IMG/VR virus record: IMGVR_UViG_3300035670_000762
Coordinates: 1 to 34,537 of that record
Reading direction: 5' to 3' (one strand)
Source of the DNA: a virus
DNA length: 34,537 bases
The notes beneath the pieces were generated by a model. The model did no database searches. It saw only the letters and a list, made by a program, of their open reading frames with translations, and was not told where the DNA came from. Shown one piece after another: positions 30,657-34,537 of the stretch; position 1 is the first letter of the stretch; each line of letters starts with the position of its first letter. The position numbers and the translations under genes are program-made.

Positions 30657-31700
30657 ATGAGTTATTTAAAGGGATCTGGTTCTTCAGTCGATCCATGGGT
30701 AATTCATAATGCTGCAGCATTAAAATATTACTTTGAAACCGGGGGTTTGGTTGCTGGATACGCAGTATTGGTTAATGACATTGATATGACTGGCACTACG
30801 GTAAGTCTTAAATCTGGAGCTCAATGGATTTGCCAATTGGATGGCTATGGATATGCCATTCGCAACCTCACGCTTAGCGGTCCGAATAACTATGTACGGA
30901 CAACATGGAAGAGACTTCGATTTATAAAGCTAACATCGTCTAACAATTTATTTATTGGTTACAACAGCGCAGAATCATTCATTGTTGACTGTGAATTTGA
31001 TGATATTTCCATTCCAGCGCATACCAGTTATATCACATTCAATCGATGTGTAGTAAAAGGTATGTCTGCAAATATTGTCAACTATTATTCAACAACAAGC
31101 TGTTATGTTGTGGACGGGATGTATTTATTTAGTAAGTTTACCAACTTAACGTCAACGCCAGATAAATATAACGCATCAAATTATCCAGCACTGGCAGCAT
31201 TGGCAACGCTTTGGTTGATTGATGGTGCAAGCATGCCACGCCTGAAGGCTCAATCTAGCAGTGCATTGACCAGAGCCTATGCGATCAAGGGACTAACAAA
31301 AGTGGGGGGGATCCCCAGGTCGCGAACGGTTAGCTGTCACAGCCCAGTTGATTTCAACCAAATTGCCAAGGGGAAAAGTCTAGGTGATGGCAGCTATTCT
31401 TTGAATTGCGGTTTGTATACTGACCATGTAGCTGTGGTGCATAGTGACGATTATGGGAAGTTATTTGCTGCTAATTATGCGTATGCACTCGGAGATGTTG
31501 TTCACCCATCAACAACCAATGGCTGTCGTTATATTTGCACTACAGCGGGAACCAGTGCTTCTACTGAGCCAACTAACTGGCCGACAACTGGCACGTTAAC
31601 CACTGGTTCCGCAATTTTCACCGCGCAGCCTGTTTATAAACCCGAAGCTTTTATTGCTGTTCCAGTGCTAATTGATTTAATCACGGGACTGCCGGTATGA
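30657..31700 (+). CDS. Probable receptor-binding tail fibre/spike protein
   Basis: This 347-residue protein begins SYLKGSGSSVDPWVIHNAAALKYY and continues with NDIDMTGTTVSLKSGAQW and YAIRNLTLSGPNN, the spacing of short strands typical of a right-handed beta helix as in adhesins and spikes. Its C terminus (about 272-330: YALGDVVHPSTTNGCRYICT ... STEPTNWPTTG) is a small module also found in the next gene. The base composition is clearly more AT-rich than in flanking genes, suggesting replacement of a host-range module by transfer. The function is inferred from position and fold pattern. Confidence 0.65.
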   Translation: MSYLKGSGSSVDPWVIHNAAALKYYFETGGLVAGYAVLVNDIDMTGTTVSLKSGAQWICQLDGYGYAIRNLTLSGPNNYVRTTWKRLRFIKLTSSNNLFIGYNSAESFIVDCEFDDISIPAHTSYITFNRCVVKGMSANIVNYYSTTSCYVVDGMYLFSKFTNLTSTPDKYNASNYPALAALATLWLIDGASMPRLKAQSSSALTRAYAIKGLTKVGGIPRSRTVSCHSPVDFNQIAKGKSLGDGSYSLNCGLYTDHVAVVHSDDYGKLFAANYAYALGDVVHPSTTNGCRYICTTAGTSASTEPTNWPTTGTLTTGSAIFTAQPVYKPEAFIAVPVLIDLITGLPV

Positions 31701-32248
31701 GCGAACCATATTTAACGCCAGAATTAGCGCTGAATTGTAATAGCGATGTCAGTGATATTCCGTATGTAGGCATACCCTGGAATACAGCCAATAGCGATGT
31801 GCAGGACTGGATCGAGAAAGTCTATGTGGGGCGCATCCTCGGCACGGTACGCATAGATAGCAGCCCGGTACGGCGGGAGATTGTGGTGGTGTCGGCTCAT
31901 ACCGAGGGCGCTGCCGTTCTAGCCTCTGCAGCATCGTCAGCAAGTACCGGCGCATACGATATCAGCTGGAACACCTACACCGGCCCTGTGCTGGCGTTGT
32001 TGCTGGATGATCTCGGTGCCGAATGGGCGCCTGACACCCTCTATCAGCAGGGAACTGTGATTTACCCACGCGCCTGGAATGGCTGGCAGTATGAGTGCGT
32101 CTCCGGCGGCACAGGTCCGACTGATGAGCCGATATGGTGGGTAGGCGAGGGCGTGACGGCCATCATCGGCACGGCCACGTTTAAAGCAAGACAGTACATT
32201 CATGCCCAGGCGCATGGCCTGATCCAGCCGATCATCGAGGAGCACTGA
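31697..32248 (+). CDS. Tail protein with a C-terminal module shared with the fibre
   Basis: This 183-residue protein's first 110 residues are not recognised. Residues about 111-165 (TLYQQGTVIYPRAWNGWQYECVSGGTGPTDEPIWW ... GTATFKARQYI) repeat the pattern of the fibre's C-terminal module (G-xV-x-P-nG-x2-Y-x-C-x3-G-EP-W). Such modules are common in phage tail fibres and may bind carbohydrate. The first 30 codons are AT-rich like the fibre gene, after which GC rises, so the composition boundary lies inside this gene near 31790. It overlaps both neighbours. Confidence 0.6.
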   Translation: MSEPYLTPELALNCNSDVSDIPYVGIPWNTANSDVQDWIEKVYVGRILGTVRIDSSPVRREIVVVSAHTEGAAVLASAASSASTGAYDISWNTYTGPVLALLLDDLGAEWAPDTLYQQGTVIYPRAWNGWQYECVSGGTGPTDEPIWWVGEGVTAIIGTATFKARQYIHAQAHGLIQPIIEEH

Positions 32249-34149
32249 TGGCCTATTCGGTACCTCCGGCCACCGCCGTTGATTTCAGCGTCACGCTCCG
32301 GCCAGCTCGGCCGCATTTGCTGCCTGGGTTAACCGGCGTCATGCTAATGGATGGACCATTGATACCACCAGGAGCGCCTCGCCTGCGCCGCCGAGCGATA
32401 GCTGCTTGGGTACCAGCAGGCGAACTGTATGCGGTTGGCAGCCAGCATATGACTGGCATGGCCATCTGCGATGCGCGGCGTGGTGAGCGACTGCAACTGG
32501 CATCGCCGCAATTCACTGAGGGATCTTTGGGATGGAGTGCGGCTCGTTGCGCCGATCTGCGACAGGGCGAAGAACTGCGGCTGGCCAACGTCATCGCCCA
32601 GCCCCCTGTGTTGGTATCCTGGGCGACAGCTCGGCAGCTTGATACCCGGCTTGCTGCGCAATGGTCGGCCGGAATTCCGATCCCTGCGGCCATCGGCACC
32701 CAGCACCTGCAGATGCTGGCCGCTTGTGATCGCCGTGGTGCGGATATCAGTTGGTCTGTGAACCTGCGCGATCGGCCGTTTGACCCACGTTATGATCTGA
32801 TACCACCGCTGCACATGCTGCCAATCGGTGGGCAGTCCATATCGTTTGCCGATGGCTATGCCGCCCCAGCAGCCAGCGCCGTCGATTTCAGTTTTAACCA
32901 CGACATAACCCCACGATCTATCTACCCGCGCAACAGCGCCCCGCACACCGCCCTGCTGGGCCAGTTGTCCGAGCGTGACGGTGTAGGCCGTGGCCGATGG
33001 GGCGCCGGAGCCTGGTATTCCCACGGCGGATACCCAAGCTGGGGCGATGACTCCGGCGGTCAAATCGGCCAACTCGAACCACCCATTGACCCTGCAGAGG
33101 CGCCATACCACATCATGAACAGTATTCAGTGCTTTGCTCTGGTGGGTGATGAACGCATCGCCATCGCGCCAGATAACATCAAAGTGACCTTGCTCATTGA
33201 AAGCTACACATGGGAGATGACGGCGGACTTGTATGGACGCACATCAGTCAACTATTTACGCCCTGATGCCTCCGGACCAAAACACATTGAACTACTGATG
33301 AACGGTCATAAATGGCTATTTGCGATCAAGAGTTATCGCCGTAGCACAAAGCTGGCTAGCGAAACCTACAGCTTCACGGCTCAGTCGCGCAGTATGCTGC
33401 TGGATGGCGAACAGTCGGACAGACTCACTGTCACTCTGCCCACAGCAATGGGGGCGTGGCAATTGGTTGAACAAGTGCTGCAACCTCTCGGCTTTAGTAT
33501 TGAACGAACTGCAGTTGCTGAATGGGTACAGACACCGGAATGGACCCTTGCCGCACAGTCGGCAAGCTGGGTATCAGTTACACCCATGGCGATCATCAGT
33601 TCTATTGCTAAAGCTTGCGGGGCTGTTGTGATGCCGCATATGACAGAGGACAAGTTGATCATCACCCCTCGCTATCGAGTATCACCCGGCAAATGGGCAA
33701 CCGCGCCAGCATCGGCATGGTCACACTTGATCCCAGAAGATGTCAGCCCGAGCGAGAGCAGTGACCCGCAGTTCACTACGCCGTTGGAGCGGGTGCTGAT
33801 TGCTGGCACGACACATGGGTGCATCACAGAGGTGGTGCGCTCCGGCTCTGCTGGGGTTGTGAGTGCGGCTGATGTTTCGGATGTGCTGGCTCAGGATCCG
33901 GCAGCTAATGCTGAACGCGGCCGAAATCTCCTGGCTGAGAGTGGTCAGATCGAGATCGTTACTCTGGAGTTGCCATTGCTCCCACCCGGACAGTCTCCAA
34001 CCCTGGTTGTGCCTGGCCAGCTGGTAAAGGTACTGCGCGGTGATGGTAGTGAGACACGGGGGCTAGCGCTTGGCAACAGCATCACACCGAACGGCGTAAG
34101 CGCGATCTGGCAGTCTGTTAGCTTGGAGGTACATCATGGCAACAGTTAA
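32248..34149 (+). CDS. Baseplate/tail-tip hub-like protein
   Basis: In this 633-residue protein the N-terminal 280 residues are rich in Arg/Pro/Gly and repeat the phrase AVDFS (residues about 11 and 211). The C-terminal 340 residues look like a hub domain: VTLLIESYTWEMTADLYG, KWLFAIKSYRRSTKLASETYSFTAQSRS, TPMAIISSIAKACGAVVMPHMTEDKLIITPRYRVSP and VVPGQLVKVLRGDG resemble gp27/gpD-like hub proteins. It probably forms the central tail tip. The family link is by pattern only. Confidence 0.7.
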   Translation: MAYSVPPATAVDFSVTLRPARPHLLPGLTGVMLMDGPLIPPGAPRLRRRAIAAWVPAGELYAVGSQHMTGMAICDARRGERLQLASPQFTEGSLGWSAARCADLRQGEELRLANVIAQPPVLVSWATARQLDTRLAAQWSAGIPIPAAIGTQHLQMLAACDRRGADISWSVNLRDRPFDPRYDLIPPLHMLPIGGQSISFADGYAAPAASAVDFSFNHDITPRSIYPRNSAPHTALLGQLSERDGVGRGRWGAGAWYSHGGYPSWGDDSGGQIGQLEPPIDPAEAPYHIMNSIQCFALVGDERIAIAPDNIKVTLLIESYTWEMTADLYGRTSVNYLRPDASGPKHIELLMNGHKWLFAIKSYRRSTKLASETYSFTAQSRSMLLDGEQSDRLTVTLPTAMGAWQLVEQVLQPLGFSIERTAVAEWVQTPEWTLAAQSASWVSVTPMAIISSIAKACGAVVMPHMTEDKLIITPRYRVSPGKWATAPASAWSHLIPEDVSPSESSDPQFTTPLERVLIAGTTHGCITEVVRSGSAGVVSAADVSDVLAQDPAANAERGRNLLAESGQIEIVTLELPLLPPGQSPTLVVPGQLVKVLRGDGSETRGLALGNSITPNGVSAIWQSVSLEVHHGNS

Positions 34150-34378
34150 CCCATGGGCTCGATTCAGGGCCTTATTACCGAGTCAGGTGCGTTATCGGGC
34201 TGAGGTCATCTCTGTTGATACTGTGCGCGGCACTAGCTATGTAGAGCTAAGCTCTAGTGACCGCATTACTGTCACAGGCACATCAGCCGCCGCTGGTGCG
34301 CAGGTTATGATCGTGGATGGGGTCATCGCTGCGACATTACCCAGCTTGCCATTCAACAGGATTGAAGTTGATGTTTAA
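34136..34378 (+). CDS. Small tail-tip protein, last gene of the phage
   Basis: This 80-residue protein is beta-rich (YRAEVISVDTVRGTSYVELSSSDRITVTGTSAAAGAQVMIVDGVIAATLPSLPF), consistent with a single OB-like barrel such as those that plug hub proteins. It overlaps the hub gene by 14 bp. Its stop lies just before the right-end region, so it closes the tail operon. Confidence 0.65.
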   Translation: MATVNPWARFRALLPSQVRYRAEVISVDTVRGTSYVELSSSDRITVTGTSAAAGAQVMIVDGVIAATLPSLPFNRIEVDV

Positions 34379-34427
34379 ACGCTCTCTGAGCAGTGTTTAA
34401 ACAAACAAGCAGTAAATCCACCATTTC

Positions 34428-34505
34428 GCCAAAAATGATAAAACCGCCGAGAGGCGGTTTCTCATTTCTAGTGAATCCGTTTATCAATTCGCGCGGCGGG
34501 CTACA
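34428..34505. other. Right terminus with transposase-binding-type sites
   Basis: One site, CGCCAAAAATGATAAAACCG, starts at 34427 on the plus strand. A second, inverted site spans 34477-34496 (reverse complement CCGCGCGAATTGATAAACGG). The latter is almost identical to the left-end copy at 188. Reading inward from base 34505 the terminus is TGTAGCCCGCCG, matching the left tip TGTAAACCACCG. Bases 34506-34537 would be flanking host DNA. Confidence 0.62.
34441..34460 (+). terminator. Hairpin terminating the tail operon
   Basis: AAACCGCC (34441-34448), a GAGA tetraloop and GGCGGTTT (34453-34460) form a perfect 8-bp stem followed by CTCATTTCT. The T run is short, so termination strength is uncertain. 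Its upstream edge adjoins the transposase-type site GATAAAA at 34437. Confidence 0.65.
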
Positions 34506-34537
34506 CGTATGCCGTTGAGTGATGGGTGTGGTGTTAG

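Noticed and set aside
32121-32128. A further CTGATGAG as a possible third hammerhead core
   Set aside because: It lies inside the 31697-32248 gene, has no matching upstream GAAA plus GUC stem, and the adjacent bases do not form stem I.
34375-34401. Repeated GTTTAAAC octamers near the right end
   Set aside because: Similar TTTAAAC strings occur elsewhere, and the spacing shows no link to the transposase sites.
1-34537. CRISPR arrays, tRNA or rRNA genes, insertion sequences
   Set aside because: No regularly spaced repeats, cloverleaf-like tRNA sequences, rRNA stretches or additional transposase genes were seen.

Overview
The window holds an essentially complete Mu-like (transposable) phage or prophage of about 34.5 kb, with roughly 20-30 bases of other DNA on each side. 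The diagnostic genes are a LexA-like repressor facing a Ner-like regulator, a DDE transposase (MuA type), an AAA+ target-selection ATPase (MuB type), GemA/gp16, a Mor/C-type activator, and a Mu-type head block (DUF3486, terminase, DUF935 portal, MuF, gpG, protease/scaffold, gpT capsid). The tail block is not Mu's contractile one. There is no sheath gene, and it has a tube protein, a 1,167-residue tape measure and a hub-like protein, so I infer a long non-contractile tail as in B3/D3112-like phages. The moderately high GC content and family make-up suggest a gammaproteobacterial host (Aeromonas or Shewanella-like lineages are possible); the host cannot be fixed from the sequence alone.

Layout. 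1-310: left terminus with a cluster of transposase-site repeats. 311-1230: repressor on the minus strand and a divergent control region with an array of repeated operator half-sites. 1231-10092: early operon (ner, A, B, two DNA-binding proteins, DUF3164, an ANR-like regulator, small genes, gemA, mor), closed by a terminator. 10178-10579: a secreted-protein moron between two terminators. 10690-22934: lysis, packaging and head genes, ending at a terminator. 23058-34378: tail genes, ending at a hairpin next to the right terminus at about 34505.

Two results stand out. First, the early region carries two copies of what looks like a type II hammerhead self-cleaving ribozyme, at about 6981-7048 and 7674-7732. 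Both have the complete CUGAUGAG / GAAA / GUC core, and stems I and III differ between the copies by compensatory changes. Their predicted cleavage sites, after 7013 and 7698, bracket exactly two small genes, so processing would release a 685-nt RNA whose ends could in principle rebuild a hammerhead and be ligated into a circle.

Second, a 20-bp sequence, TGTAATACACAATAAACCCG, occurs three times, upstream of the lysis/packaging block, the protease-capsid block and the tail block. Each copy is followed after exactly 19 bp by a -10-like hexamer. This is the layout expected of promoters driven by the single Mor/C-like activator, and it divides the late genes into three transcription starts.

How the genes work together (inferred): the repressor acting on the repeated ATCGGAC sites sets the lysogeny decision; Ner, A and B start replicative transposition; the early operon runs to mor; Mor/C activates the three late promoters; lysis, head and tail genes follow.
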